NCBI GenBank assembly: GCA_902547215.1
Contig: CACCNI010000001.1
Location: forward strand, 92,501-154,856
DNA: 62,356 nucleotides
Source: an uncultured Pelagibacteraceae bacterium
GTDB lineage: Bacteria; Pseudomonadota; Alphaproteobacteria; Pelagibacterales; Pelagibacteraceae
Reading direction: 5' to 3'
Made by a program: the position numbers and the translations under genes. The notes beneath the pieces are model-generated. The model was given only the letters and a program-made list of their open reading frames with translations, did not search any database and was not told where the DNA came from. This document shows positions 10,492-18,984 of the stretch, piece after piece (the stretch's first letter is position 1; each line of letters begins with the position of its first letter).

Positions 10492-12900
10492 ATGTTAAAT
10501 CCATTAAGCTTTATTAGTAAAATATTTAAGAGTAGCAACGATATCGAGCTTGCTAAGTTTAGAAAAATTCTAGAAAAAATTAATTTACTCGAAAATGATG
10601 TGGCTAAGGTAAAAGATAGTGATTTTCCAAATAAAACTGATGAACTGAAAAATCAAATTAAAAGTGGAAAAAATCTTGACGAAGTTTTGCCAGAAGCATT
10701 TGCGTATGTGAGAGAAGCTTCTCATAGGACAAGAAATGAAAGACACTTTGATGTTCAATTATTAGGGGGTATTGCATTACATCAGGGTAAAATAGCAGAA
10801 ATGAGAACTGGGGAAGGGAAAACAATTACAATTGCATTAGCAGCTTATTTAAATGCTCTTTCTGAAAATGGCGTTCATGTTGTTACTGTAAATGATTATT
10901 TGGCAAAGAGAGATTGTGAAAACATGTCAAAAATTTACAACTTTCTTGGCCTAAGTGCTGGTTACATCAACAACGATCAATCTGATGATGAGAGAAGAAA
11001 AAATTATATGAAGGATATCACTTACGCAACTAACAGTGAACTTGGTTTCGATTATTTAAAAGATAATATGAAATATTCATCGAACAAACTAGTTCAAAGA
11101 GAACATAGATTTGCTATTGTAGATGAAATAGACTCTTGTCTTATAGATGAGGCTAGAACGCCATTGGTTATTTCTGGACAGTCAGATGAAACAAGTAATC
11201 AATATAAAGCTATCAATAAACTTGTTAGAAAATTAAAACCAAGTGACTATGAATTGGATGAAAAGGATAAAAATGTCACTTTAACAAATGAAGGTATAGA
11301 TTCTATAGAAAAATTATTAGATAACATTGGAATACTTCAAAATAATAATTTTTACGATCCAGCTAATTTAAACCTTGTGCATCTTGTTAATCAGGCATTG
11401 AAGGCAACTCATCTTTTCTCAAAAGATAAAGACTATGTTGAGGTAGATGGAAAGATCAAAATTGTTGATGAACTTACAGGAAGAATTCTCGAAGGTAGAA
11501 GGTATGGTGATGGACTACACCAAGCTTTAGAGGCTAAAGAAAATTTAGAAGTCCAAATGGAAAATCAGACACTTGCATCAATTACTTATCAAAATTACTT
11601 CAAACTATATAAAAAACTTGCGGGATGTACTGGTACCGCTGTTACAGAAAGTCAGGAGTTTTATGAAATTTACAATCTGAATGTTGTTGTCATTCCAACT
11701 AATAAAGAAATGATTAGAAAAGATTGGAACGATCAAATTTTTAGGACAGAAAAAGAAAAACAAGATGCAATTATTTCTAAAGTAAAAATGTTAAATTCAA
11801 AAGGTCAACCTTTACTTATTTTTACATCCAGTGTAGACAAATCGGAGGTCTATTCAAATTTATTTAGAAAAAATAAAATTACTCATACAGTTTTAAACGC
11901 TAAAAATCATGAAAAAGAGGCTGAGATAATTGCTAATGCGGGAAAATTAAATTCGGTGATAATTACAACAAGTATTTCAGGAAGAGGTGTAGATATTAAA
12001 TTAGGTGGGAAAGATTCAGATAACTTAAAAGAGAATAAAGAAAAAATTAAATCTCTAGGTGGGCTTTTTGTTATTGGTACAGAGAGAATGGAGTCTAGAA
12101 GAGTTGATAATCAAGCCAGAGGAAGAGCTGGGAGACAAGGTGATGAGGGTAATTCAATTTTTTATGTAAGCTTAGAAGATGATTTAATGAGAATTTTTGG
12201 ATCAGAATCTATTAATAAGATATTAGAAAAACTTGGACTAAAAGATGGAGAAAGTATTGACCATCCTTGGATCAACAAAGCTTTAGAACGAGCTCAGCAA
12301 AAAGTTGAGGCCAGAAATTTTGATATAAGAAAAACTTTATTAAAGTTTGACGATGTGCTTAATGATCAGAGGCATGTGATATTTAGTCAAAGAAAAGAAG
12401 TCCTAGAAAAACAAAACATATTTGAAACTATTGATAACTTTTTAAAAGATGAAATTGAAGATTTAATTAAGCAAAAAGAAAAATCTCCAACGATTTTTCA
12501 AAATAAAGCTCAGTTAAATAGAGTCAATACTCTTTTTGGCCAAAATGAGGAAAATTTAAACGAGAAACTAAGAAGTCTAAGTGAAAAAGAAATATCGAGT
12601 TCTATAAATTCAAATTTTAAAAAAAAGAGAGAAGAAAGAAATACTTATTTAGGAGAGGAAGGTTCAAAAGAAATAGAAAAGAAAATCTTTTTGCAATTAA
12701 TTGATTTAAATTGGAAAAATCACATTCAGTATTTAGAACAGTTGCGTCAAGTTATAGGTTTAAGGTCTTATGGTCAAAGAGATCCCTTAGTTGAGTACAA
12801 AAAAGAAGCGTTTCATTCTTTTGAAACACTGCTTAATAAAATTAGGCAAGATATAATAATGATTTTGCTCAATTTAAAAATCGTAGAAAAAAGAAGATAA
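10492..12900 (+). CDS. secA: protein translocase ATPase SecA, lacking the C-terminal zinc tail
   Basis: An 802-aa SecA motor of the Sec pathway. Seen in order: Walker A MRTGEGKT (about residue 105), DEIDSCLIDEARTP (Walker B/DEAD region), the DELTGRILEGRRY motif, NBD2 with RGVDIKLGG and ARGRAGRQGDEG, then the helical wing/scaffold ending at LLNKIRQDIIMILLNL. The chain stops almost directly after that helix (IVEKRR). The cysteine-rich SecB/lipid-binding tail (CxCxSGxxCH) found in E. coli and many Proteobacteria is absent. There is no sign of a frameshift; the next gene converges 20 nt away. Confidence 0.97.
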   Translation: MLNPLSFISKIFKSSNDIELAKFRKILEKINLLENDVAKVKDSDFPNKTDELKNQIKSGKNLDEVLPEAFAYVREASHRTRNERHFDVQLLGGIALHQGKIAEMRTGEGKTITIALAAYLNALSENGVHVVTVNDYLAKRDCENMSKIYNFLGLSAGYINNDQSDDERRKNYMKDITYATNSELGFDYLKDNMKYSSNKLVQREHRFAIVDEIDSCLIDEARTPLVISGQSDETSNQYKAINKLVRKLKPSDYELDEKDKNVTLTNEGIDSIEKLLDNIGILQNNNFYDPANLNLVHLVNQALKATHLFSKDKDYVEVDGKIKIVDELTGRILEGRRYGDGLHQALEAKENLEVQMENQTLASITYQNYFKLYKKLAGCTGTAVTESQEFYEIYNLNVVVIPTNKEMIRKDWNDQIFRTEKEKQDAIISKVKMLNSKGQPLLIFTSSVDKSEVYSNLFRKNKITHTVLNAKNHEKEAEIIANAGKLNSVIITTSISGRGVDIKLGGKDSDNLKENKEKIKSLGGLFVIGTERMESRRVDNQARGRAGRQGDEGNSIFYVSLEDDLMRIFGSESINKILEKLGLKDGESIDHPWINKALERAQQKVEARNFDIRKTLLKFDDVLNDQRHVIFSQRKEVLEKQNIFETIDNFLKDEIEDLIKQKEKSPTIFQNKAQLNRVNTLFGQNEENLNEKLRSLSEKEISSSINSNFKKKREERNTYLGEEGSKEIEKKIFLQLIDLNWKNHIQYLEQLRQVIGLRSYGQRDPLVEYKKEAFHSFETLLNKIRQDIIMILLNLKIVEKRR

Positions 12901-12920
12901 AATTCCAATAAGCTTCTGTA

Positions 12921-14021
12921 TTATTCTAAGAGAAAAAGTAAAGCTGCTAAAATAAATATCGATCCTATAAAAAAATATTTGTATTTGAATAAAACTTTTT
13001 TAAATTTATTTATATTTGCAAAATTAATTGGCAATCTATTAGAAATAGAAACTCCCTCTGTTAAACCTCTATCCCTGCCGATTTCTAAAAATTTTTCTTT
13101 TTTAAGAGATATAATTTCAGATTTAGAGAGATTGCTTAACTCATTTAAATTTTTATCAATTGACACCTTTACATTTTCTAAAATTAGGTTTTTATCTCTG
13201 TGAGCTCCTCCCGTTGGTTCAGGAATTATTTCATCAATAATTTTTAAATTCAAAAGATCTCTAGAAGTTAGTTTCATTGCTTTTGCTGCTTCTAGAGTTT
13301 TTGTTGGATCTCTCCATAAAATAGATGCACATCCCTCTGGGGATATTACTGAATAAATTGCATTTTCTAACATTATAATTTTATTTGAGGAAGCTAAAGC
13401 TATTGCACCACCAGATCCTCCCTCACCAATAATAATTGAAATCGTAGGCACACCAACCGACATTGAGCATTCTATTGATCTTGCTATTGCTTCAGCTTGA
13501 CCCCTCTCCTCTGCTCCAACTCCAGGATAAGCGCCGGGAGTATCTATAAATAAAATAATTGGTAAGTTAAATTTATCAGCTAGCTTCATTAGTCTAATTG
13601 ATTTTCGATATCCCTCTGGTTTCATCATTCCAAAATTTCTTTCAATCCTAGTGTCAAGATCCTCACCTTTTTCTTGTCCAATCACCAATACAGATTTTTT
13701 TTGAAAAGTCGCTAATCCAGAAATCAAAGATTTGTCCTCTCCAAATAATCTATCGCCATGAATTGGAAAGAAATCCTCAAAAAGGTTATCAATAAAAAAT
13801 TTTGATTTAGGGCGGTCCTCATGACGAGCAACCATTGTTGTTTGCCATGGATCAAGGTTTGAATAAATTTCATTTAGTTTAGAGCTTAAATCATTCTGAA
13901 GCTTTGCCAATTTTCCAGTTTCAACTTGTGTGATGCCATCTTTAGCAAATGGATCTTGAAGTTTTTCAATCTCGTTTTCCAAGGATTTTATATCTTTTTC
14001 AAAATACAAATAATTTTTCAT
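12921..14021 (-). CDS. accA: acetyl-CoA carboxylase carboxyltransferase subunit alpha, with C-terminal membrane segment
   Basis: The alpha subunit of the carboxyltransferase that transfers CO2 from carboxybiotin to acetyl-CoA, first step of fatty-acid synthesis. I chose the ATG at 14021 (366 aa), because the family start (here MKNYLYFEKDI) begins there; an upstream ATG at 14054 adds 11 unconserved residues. Catalytic core motifs are normal (IIGEGGSGGAIALA, VISPEGCASILWRD, PTGGAHRD). The family usually ends near residue 320; here about 40 residues follow, finishing in a hydrophobic stretch (FFIGSIFILAALLFLLE) that looks like a membrane anchor. Its partner accD lies 22 kb away. It is divergent from glcB. 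Confidence 0.95.
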   Translation of the reverse strand: MKNYLYFEKDIKSLENEIEKLQDPFAKDGITQVETGKLAKLQNDLSSKLNEIYSNLDPWQTTMVARHEDRPKSKFFIDNLFEDFFPIHGDRLFGEDKSLISGLATFQKKSVLVIGQEKGEDLDTRIERNFGMMKPEGYRKSIRLMKLADKFNLPIILFIDTPGAYPGVGAEERGQAEAIARSIECSMSVGVPTISIIIGEGGSGGAIALASSNKIIMLENAIYSVISPEGCASILWRDPTKTLEAAKAMKLTSRDLLNLKIIDEIIPEPTGGAHRDKNLILENVKVSIDKNLNELSNLSKSEIISLKKEKFLEIGRDRGLTEGVSISNRLPINFANINKFKKVLFKYKYFFIGSIFILAALLFLLE

Positions 14022-14127
14022 AATTAAATATCCACTAATATTTAAAAATGGCAATAAAATGATTACTTTTATTAGTGTGTAATTATTATATATGTTAATT
14101 TATTAATTTCTAAGATAATTTTTAACT

Positions 14128-16302
14128 ATGAAAACTAAAAATTTAAAAGAATACACGAGTGTTGGAAGTCTATACGTATCAAAAGAGCTATTAAAGTTTG
14201 TAAACAACGAGGTTCTTAAGGGCACAAAAATAAAGCCAAAAAATTTTTGGAGTGGATTTGAAAAATCTTTACACATTTTAAAACCAAAAAATGAAAAATT
14301 GATTGATATAAGAGAAAGTATTCAAAAAAAAATTGATGATTGGCATATACAAAACAAAGATAATGAGTTCAATTTAGCAGCGTATAAAAAGTTTTTATAT
14401 TCTATTAACTATCTAAAAAAAGAGGGAAAAAACTTTAAAATCCAAACAGAAAATGTTGATGAGGAAATATCAAAAACGCCAGGTCCCCAATTAGTTGTTC
14501 CAATTTCAAATGCAAGATACGCTTTAAATGCAGCAAATGCGAGATGGGGAAGTTTATATGATGCTTTATATGGAACAGATGCAATCGGCTCTGAAAAACT
14601 TGATAATAGATACAATCCTGTCCGTGGAGGAAAAGTCATAGATTATTGTAGAGATTTCTTAGATGAAATTTTTCCACTAAAAAACGCTTCATGGAAAAAA
14701 CTTAGAGAATTAAAAATTGTAAAACATAAATTAATTTTAAAAATTGGTAAAAAAAATATATCTTTGAAAGATAAAAAGCAGTTTAAAGGATATCGACAAG
14801 ATAAAAAAGGTCTCAAAGGTGTTTTGCTTATTAATAATGGGCTTCATGTAGAATTAATTATTAATCCTTACGCTTTCCATGCAAATAATGATCCCATTGG
14901 GCTTAGTGATCTAGTAATAGAGTCGGCTGTCTCAACAATCATAGATCATGAAGACAGCGTTGCTGCAGTAGATGCAAGTGACAAAGTACTGGGCTATAGA
15001 AACTGGTTGGGTCTTATGAAAGGAAATTTACATGTCAAATTTGAAAAATTAGGAAAAAAATATAAAAGAGTTTTAAACTCAGATAGAAATTACATTTCTC
15101 AAAACGGAAAAAAATTTAAATTGCATGGAAGAGCTCTTTTATTAAACAGGAATGTCGGGCACCTAATGAAAAACCCTTCAATTTTATTATCAGATAAATC
15201 GGAAGTTCCTGAGGGTATTATGGACGCCTTTATAATTTCTGCAGCGTGTTTGCATGATTTTATTAAAAAAGGAAACTCAAGAAAAAATTCAATTTATATT
15301 GTTAAACCAAAGATGCATGGACCAGATGAAGTCGCATTTGCCGATGAAATTTTTACTCACGTTGAAAATGTTTTAAAAATGAAAAAGAATACAATCAAAA
15401 TTGGAATAATGGATGAAGAAAGACGAACAAGTGCTAATTTAAAAGAGTGCATTAGAAATGTAAAAAGAAGAGTTGTCTTTATTAATACTGGGTTTTTAGA
15501 TCGAACTGGTGATGAGATACATACATCTATGGAGTCGGGTCCAGTGATTAAAAAAGGTGATATAAAAAATTCTGATTGGATTAAAGCATATGAGAACAAT
15601 AATGTTGTTGTTGGATTAGAATGTGGTTTTTCTGGTAAAGCACAAATTGGAAAAGGAATGTGGGCTGCACCAGATAGAATGGCAGATATGTTAAGCGAAA
15701 AAATAGGACATCCTTCTTCTGGAGCGAATTGTGCCTGGACTCCTTCACCTACTGCAGCAACTTTACATGCAACTCATTATCACAAAGTGAACGTTTTCAA
15801 AGTTCATAAAAAACTATCTAATAAAAGAAAATTCGACTTAGACAATCTTTTGAAATTACCAATTATTCGAGGTCCAAACTGGTCAATGGATGAAATTAAA
15901 ACTGAACTTGAAAATAATTGCCAAGGTATATTGGGATACGTTGTAAGATGGATAGATAGTGGTGTAGGTTGTTCAAAAGTTCCTGACATAAACAATATCG
16001 GTCTCATGGAGGATCGTGCAACTTTAAGAATTTCTTCTCAGCATATTGCTAACTGGTTACACCATAATATATGTACTCCTAATCAGGTATTAGAAACATT
16101 AAAAAAGATGGCAAAAATTGTAGATGATCAAAACAAAAATGATCCTGAATACAAAAAAATGTCTGATAATTTTGATAATTCTATTGCCTTTAAAACTGCT
16201 TGTGACTTGGTTTTTAAAGGTAAGGACCAATCATCAGGTTACACGGAACCTTTGTTACACTTGAACAGATCTATAAAAAAAAATTTAAGTCCCTCTAGAT
16301 AG
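14128..16302 (+). CDS. glcB: malate synthase G
   Basis: A 724-aa malate synthase G, condensing glyoxylate and acetyl-CoA to malate. Family signatures include DHEDSVAAVDASDKVLGYRN, the MKPKMHGPDEVAF-type block (KPKMHGPDEVAFADEIF) and GIMDEERRTSANL; the C-terminal catalytic Asp region EDRATLRISSQHIANWLHH is intact. SAR11 glcB genes are known in some strains to be controlled by a glycine riboswitch, but the 73 nt between here and the longest possible accA start contain only AT-rich sequence and no such aptamer. It converges with recR (8-nt overlap). Confidence 0.97.
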   Translation: MKTKNLKEYTSVGSLYVSKELLKFVNNEVLKGTKIKPKNFWSGFEKSLHILKPKNEKLIDIRESIQKKIDDWHIQNKDNEFNLAAYKKFLYSINYLKKEGKNFKIQTENVDEEISKTPGPQLVVPISNARYALNAANARWGSLYDALYGTDAIGSEKLDNRYNPVRGGKVIDYCRDFLDEIFPLKNASWKKLRELKIVKHKLILKIGKKNISLKDKKQFKGYRQDKKGLKGVLLINNGLHVELIINPYAFHANNDPIGLSDLVIESAVSTIIDHEDSVAAVDASDKVLGYRNWLGLMKGNLHVKFEKLGKKYKRVLNSDRNYISQNGKKFKLHGRALLLNRNVGHLMKNPSILLSDKSEVPEGIMDAFIISAACLHDFIKKGNSRKNSIYIVKPKMHGPDEVAFADEIFTHVENVLKMKKNTIKIGIMDEERRTSANLKECIRNVKRRVVFINTGFLDRTGDEIHTSMESGPVIKKGDIKNSDWIKAYENNNVVVGLECGFSGKAQIGKGMWAAPDRMADMLSEKIGHPSSGANCAWTPSPTAATLHATHYHKVNVFKVHKKLSNKRKFDLDNLLKLPIIRGPNWSMDEIKTELENNCQGILGYVVRWIDSGVGCSKVPDINNIGLMEDRATLRISSQHIANWLHHNICTPNQVLETLKKMAKIVDDQNKNDPEYKKMSDNFDNSIAFKTACDLVFKGKDQSSGYTEPLLHLNRSIKKNLSPSR

Positions 16303-16897
16303 TTGTCCTATTTTTAAAGGCAGAATTTAGAGTGCCATCATCCAAACTTTCTATTTCGCCACCCACAGGTAAACCTTGTGCCAACTTAGTTATTTTAATA
16401 TTTAAATTTTTTAAACTGTCTTGAATGTAATATGCAGTCGTTTGACCTTCCACAGTTGCGCTTGTAGCTAAAATAACCTCTTTAATTTTATCTTTTTTAA
16501 CCCTCTCGACTAAAGAGCTGACTAATAAATCCTCTTTATTTTGTCCCGCTGAAGAAATTGTCCCCCCTAAAATGTGGAAATAACCCTTATAAATATTTGA
16601 ACTTTCAATACTCCATTGATCAGAAATATTTTCAACAACACAAATTTTATCAAATTTGCTATCAATAAAGTTACAATCACTGAAACTACATTCTATAGAG
16701 TTACTTTTCAAAGTCCCACAAATTTTACAACGAGATACATTTTTATAAACCTCCGCCAATGTTTTTGCCATCGGCTTTATTAGCTCCTCGCGATTGTTAA
16801 TTAATTTTAAAACTATTCTTTTTGCAGATTTTGGCCCAAGTCCTGGAAGTTTAGAAATTATTTTTATTAATTCCTCTATTTCAGTGAGATTATTCAT
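16295..16897 (-). CDS. recR: recombination mediator RecR
   Basis: A 200-aa RecR, which with RecO loads RecA at gaps. Visible parts: N-terminal helix-hairpin-helix (LPGLGPKSAKRIVLKL), a zinc knuckle (CKIC then CSFSDC), and a Toprim domain (ICVVEN to ILATSATVEGQTTAYYI) followed by QGLPVGGEIE. The ATG at 16897 is preferred: it lies 2 nt after the ybaB stop, while the upstream ATG at 16912 would overlap ybaB. dnaX-ybaB-recR is a widely conserved order. Confidence 0.95.
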   Translation of the reverse strand: MNNLTEIEELIKIISKLPGLGPKSAKRIVLKLINNREELIKPMAKTLAEVYKNVSRCKICGTLKSNSIECSFSDCNFIDSKFDKICVVENISDQWSIESSNIYKGYFHILGGTISSAGQNKEDLLVSSLVERVKKDKIKEVILATSATVEGQTTAYYIQDSLKNLNIKITKLAQGLPVGGEIESLDDGTLNSAFKNRTTI

Positions 16898-16899
16898 AC

Positions 16900-17217
16900 T
16901 TAGAAAGGCCACTTAAAGCCTGGAATGCCAAAATTACCAGTGGCTTTTGTTATTTCTTCAGTAGTTTTAGTTTTTAAATTTTTTTTTGCTTCATTATGGG
17001 CAGCAATAATTAAATCTTCTAACATAGTTTTATCTTCAGAAAAGATTTTTTCAGAAATATCTATTTTTTCTATTTCACTATTACCGTTCAAAATAACTTT
17101 AACTAAACCACCACCAGATGAACCTTCCGCTTTAATTTGTTTAATCTTTTCTTGACTATCCTTTATCTTTTCTTCTATCTCTTTTGCCTTATCTAAAATT
17201 TTGTTGAAATCAGTCAT
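16900..17217 (-). CDS. ybaB: nucleoid-associated protein YbaB/EbfC
   Basis: A 105-aa member of the YbaB/EbfC family of small dimeric DNA-binding proteins: an N-terminal coiled helix (MTDFNKILDKAKEIEEKIKD), a central beta sheet (GGLVKVILNGN) and a C-terminal helix with HNEAKKNLKTKTTEEI. The start at 17217 fits the family; it overlaps the dnaX end by 8 nt. It lies between dnaX and recR. Confidence 0.92.
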   Translation of the reverse strand: MTDFNKILDKAKEIEEKIKDSQEKIKQIKAEGSSGGGLVKVILNGNSEIEKIDISEKIFSEDKTMLEDLIIAAHNEAKKNLKTKTTEEITKATGNFGIPGFKWPF

Positions 17218-18838
17218 CCTTATTATCCTTAACATCTATCAATTCAGCGTCGGGAAATGAGTTTTTAATATTATTAAATATATCTGTTTGTTCAAAATCT
17301 TTTAAATTATTTTTCTTCTCTCCCTCTGATGTTTTTTTAATTGTTTCTTGTCCTTTATTTTGTGAAAGAGAAATTATCCATCTAGTGTTAGTCCACTCAT
17401 AAAGCTTGGATGACAATATTTTTACAAAATCTTTTTTTAGATTTTCATTAAAAGAAATTTCGATGTAACCATTTTTAAAGTTTATTAAATTTACATTAGT
17501 TTCCAACTCATATTTCAATTCTACTTCTTTTTTTGAATTGCATATATTAACTAAATCATTGAAAGATTTAATTTCTAAATTATTTATAGATTTATTTTCT
17601 TCTAAAATCTTTTTTTGTTTCTCTTGAGAAGAAGATTTTAGTTGATTTACAGCTATTTTCTTTTTCTCAAAATTATTATCGATTTTATTTTTTTGATTTG
17701 ATGCTGGAATATCAGTTTTTGTTTGATTACCTTTTAAATAAAGCAAGCGTATCAAAAACATCTCTACAGATAAGTTTGGATCGTTTACAATATTAACTTC
17801 ATCCATTGTCTCTATAGTAAATTGCCAGAAAAGAAGAAGTGTATTAGCGTCTAATTTCTCAGACATTTCTTTAATTTTTTTAAAATTATTTTCAGTTAAA
17901 TCGGTAGAAAAACTTACTCTTTCTAAATTTTTAAAATTTTTTAAATAATAGATGATTTCCAAAAAACCATTTAAAAAAATTTTTGGCTCTACTCCTTTTT
18001 GATATATCTGCCTGTAAAGATCTAGAGTTTTGTCCTCATCTCCATCAAATATTTTCTCTATTAGGTTTATGGTAAATTCTTTATCAAAATATCCAAATAT
18101 TTCCCTTGCGCTTTCTAAGCTAATATTCCCTTTTTGGCTATCATCATTGGTTAGTGATATTCTATCTAATAATGACAATGCATCTCTAACTGAACCTTCT
18201 GAAATTTTTGAGATTAGGTTTAAAACATCTTGATTGATATCTATTTTCTCCATTTCAGCAACTTTTGCTAAAAATTCACTTAATTCCTCGGGCTTAATTC
18301 TTGATAAATCAAATCTCTGACATCTTGATAAGACTGTTATTGGGATTTTGTTAACCTCAGTTGTTGCAAAAATAAACTTTAAATAACCAGGCGGTTCCTC
18401 AAGAGTTTTTAGTAAGGCATTAAAAGCTTGTTTACTTAACATGTGGACTTCATCAATTATAAAAATTTTAAATTTTGAAGATGTTGGTCCATATCTTGAA
18501 AATTCTATTAAATCCCTAACATCATCAACACCAGTTTTGCTTGCCGCATCCATTTCTAGAACATCGATGTGTCTAGACTCGGATATTTCATCACAATTTT
18601 TACACTTATTTTTTAAACAACTATTTTTTTCAGAATTTCCACAATTTAAAGATTTTGCTAAAATTCTTGCAATTGTCGTTTTGCCAACACCCCTAATTCC
18701 TGTAAATAAAAAAGCATTGGGAATTTTATTTTGAGAGATGGACTTTTCAATTGTTTCTACAATTATGTCTTGACCTATTAAATCTTTAAAGACTTGAGGT
18801 CTGTATTTCAAAGCTAAAACTTTTGAATTATTGCTCAT
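17210..18838 (-). CDS. dnaX: DNA polymerase III subunit gamma/tau
   Basis: A 542-aa clamp-loader ATPase. AAA+ domain with Walker A GIRGVGKTTIARIL (about residue 45), a zinc-binding C-x8-C-x2-C-type insert (CGNSEKNSCLKNKCKNC), Walker B IIDEVHML and sensor region; a long Lys/Asn-rich C-terminal tau part follows. The ATG at 18838 gives the family start (ALKYRPQVFKDLIGQ). The alternative ATG at 18859 lies inside the SRP RNA stem and is rejected. Only 8 nt separate SRP RNA from the ATG, with no purine-rich Shine-Dalgarno site. No programmed-frameshift signal for a gamma form was recognised. Confidence 0.96.
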   Translation of the reverse strand: MSNNSKVLALKYRPQVFKDLIGQDIIVETIEKSISQNKIPNAFLFTGIRGVGKTTIARILAKSLNCGNSEKNSCLKNKCKNCDEISESRHIDVLEMDAASKTGVDDVRDLIEFSRYGPTSSKFKIFIIDEVHMLSKQAFNALLKTLEEPPGYLKFIFATTEVNKIPITVLSRCQRFDLSRIKPEELSEFLAKVAEMEKIDINQDVLNLISKISEGSVRDALSLLDRISLTNDDSQKGNISLESAREIFGYFDKEFTINLIEKIFDGDEDKTLDLYRQIYQKGVEPKIFLNGFLEIIYYLKNFKNLERVSFSTDLTENNFKKIKEMSEKLDANTLLLFWQFTIETMDEVNIVNDPNLSVEMFLIRLLYLKGNQTKTDIPASNQKNKIDNNFEKKKIAVNQLKSSSQEKQKKILEENKSINNLEIKSFNDLVNICNSKKEVELKYELETNVNLINFKNGYIEISFNENLKKDFVKILSSKLYEWTNTRWIISLSQNKGQETIKKTSEGEKKNNLKDFEQTDIFNNIKNSFPDAELIDVKDNKDD

Positions 18839-18846
18839 TTTTTTTA

Positions 18847-18933
18847 GGAGACCAATCAACCTGGAAAATACTCATTACCCTTGCTCTTTTTCAAGCCTGG
18901 GGGATTCGTGGTACCACCACCTGATTGGCCCCC
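18847..18933 (-). ncRNA. ffs: signal recognition particle RNA (4.5S type)
   Basis: A bacterial small SRP RNA of about 87 nt. Terminal stem: 12 consecutive pairs between the 5' end GGGGGCCAATCA and the 3' end TGATTGGTCTCC. The apical Ffh-binding site is clear: CAGG, then a CTT/AAG stem closed by a GAAA tetraloop, then AGCA, matching the CAGG-UCC-GGAA-GGA-AGCAG site of E. coli. The gene abuts dnaX, the same scr-dnaX-ybaB-recR order known from Bacillus. The tetraloop is GAAA rather than GGAA, still GNRA. Confidence 0.93.
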
Positions 18934-18937
18934 AGTT

Positions 18938-18967
18938 ATTATAACAGTTATATTTTCCAGTCTACAA
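18938..18967 (-). promoter_or_regulatory. probable promoter of SRP RNA and dnaX
   Basis: The minus strand has a perfect TATAAT (18938-18943), 4 nt before the predicted 5' base of SRP RNA, and TTGTAG (18962-18967) 18 nt upstream of it. Because no terminator lies between ffs and dnaX, this promoter probably serves dnaX-ybaB-recR too. Confidence 0.65.
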
Positions 18968-18984
18968 CAAAACTTTGTAAATTT

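Noticed and set aside
14022..14054. Longer AccA start at 14054
   Set aside because: Eleven unconserved residues; the family start motif begins at the internal Met.
13950..14127. Glycine riboswitch upstream of glcB
   Set aside because: Expected from other SAR11 strains, but the available leader is AT-rich and shows no aptamer core or paired helices I can recognise.
18839..18859. Longer DnaX start at 18859
   Set aside because: It falls inside the paired 3' strand of SRP RNA and precedes the conserved DnaX N-terminus by seven unconserved residues.
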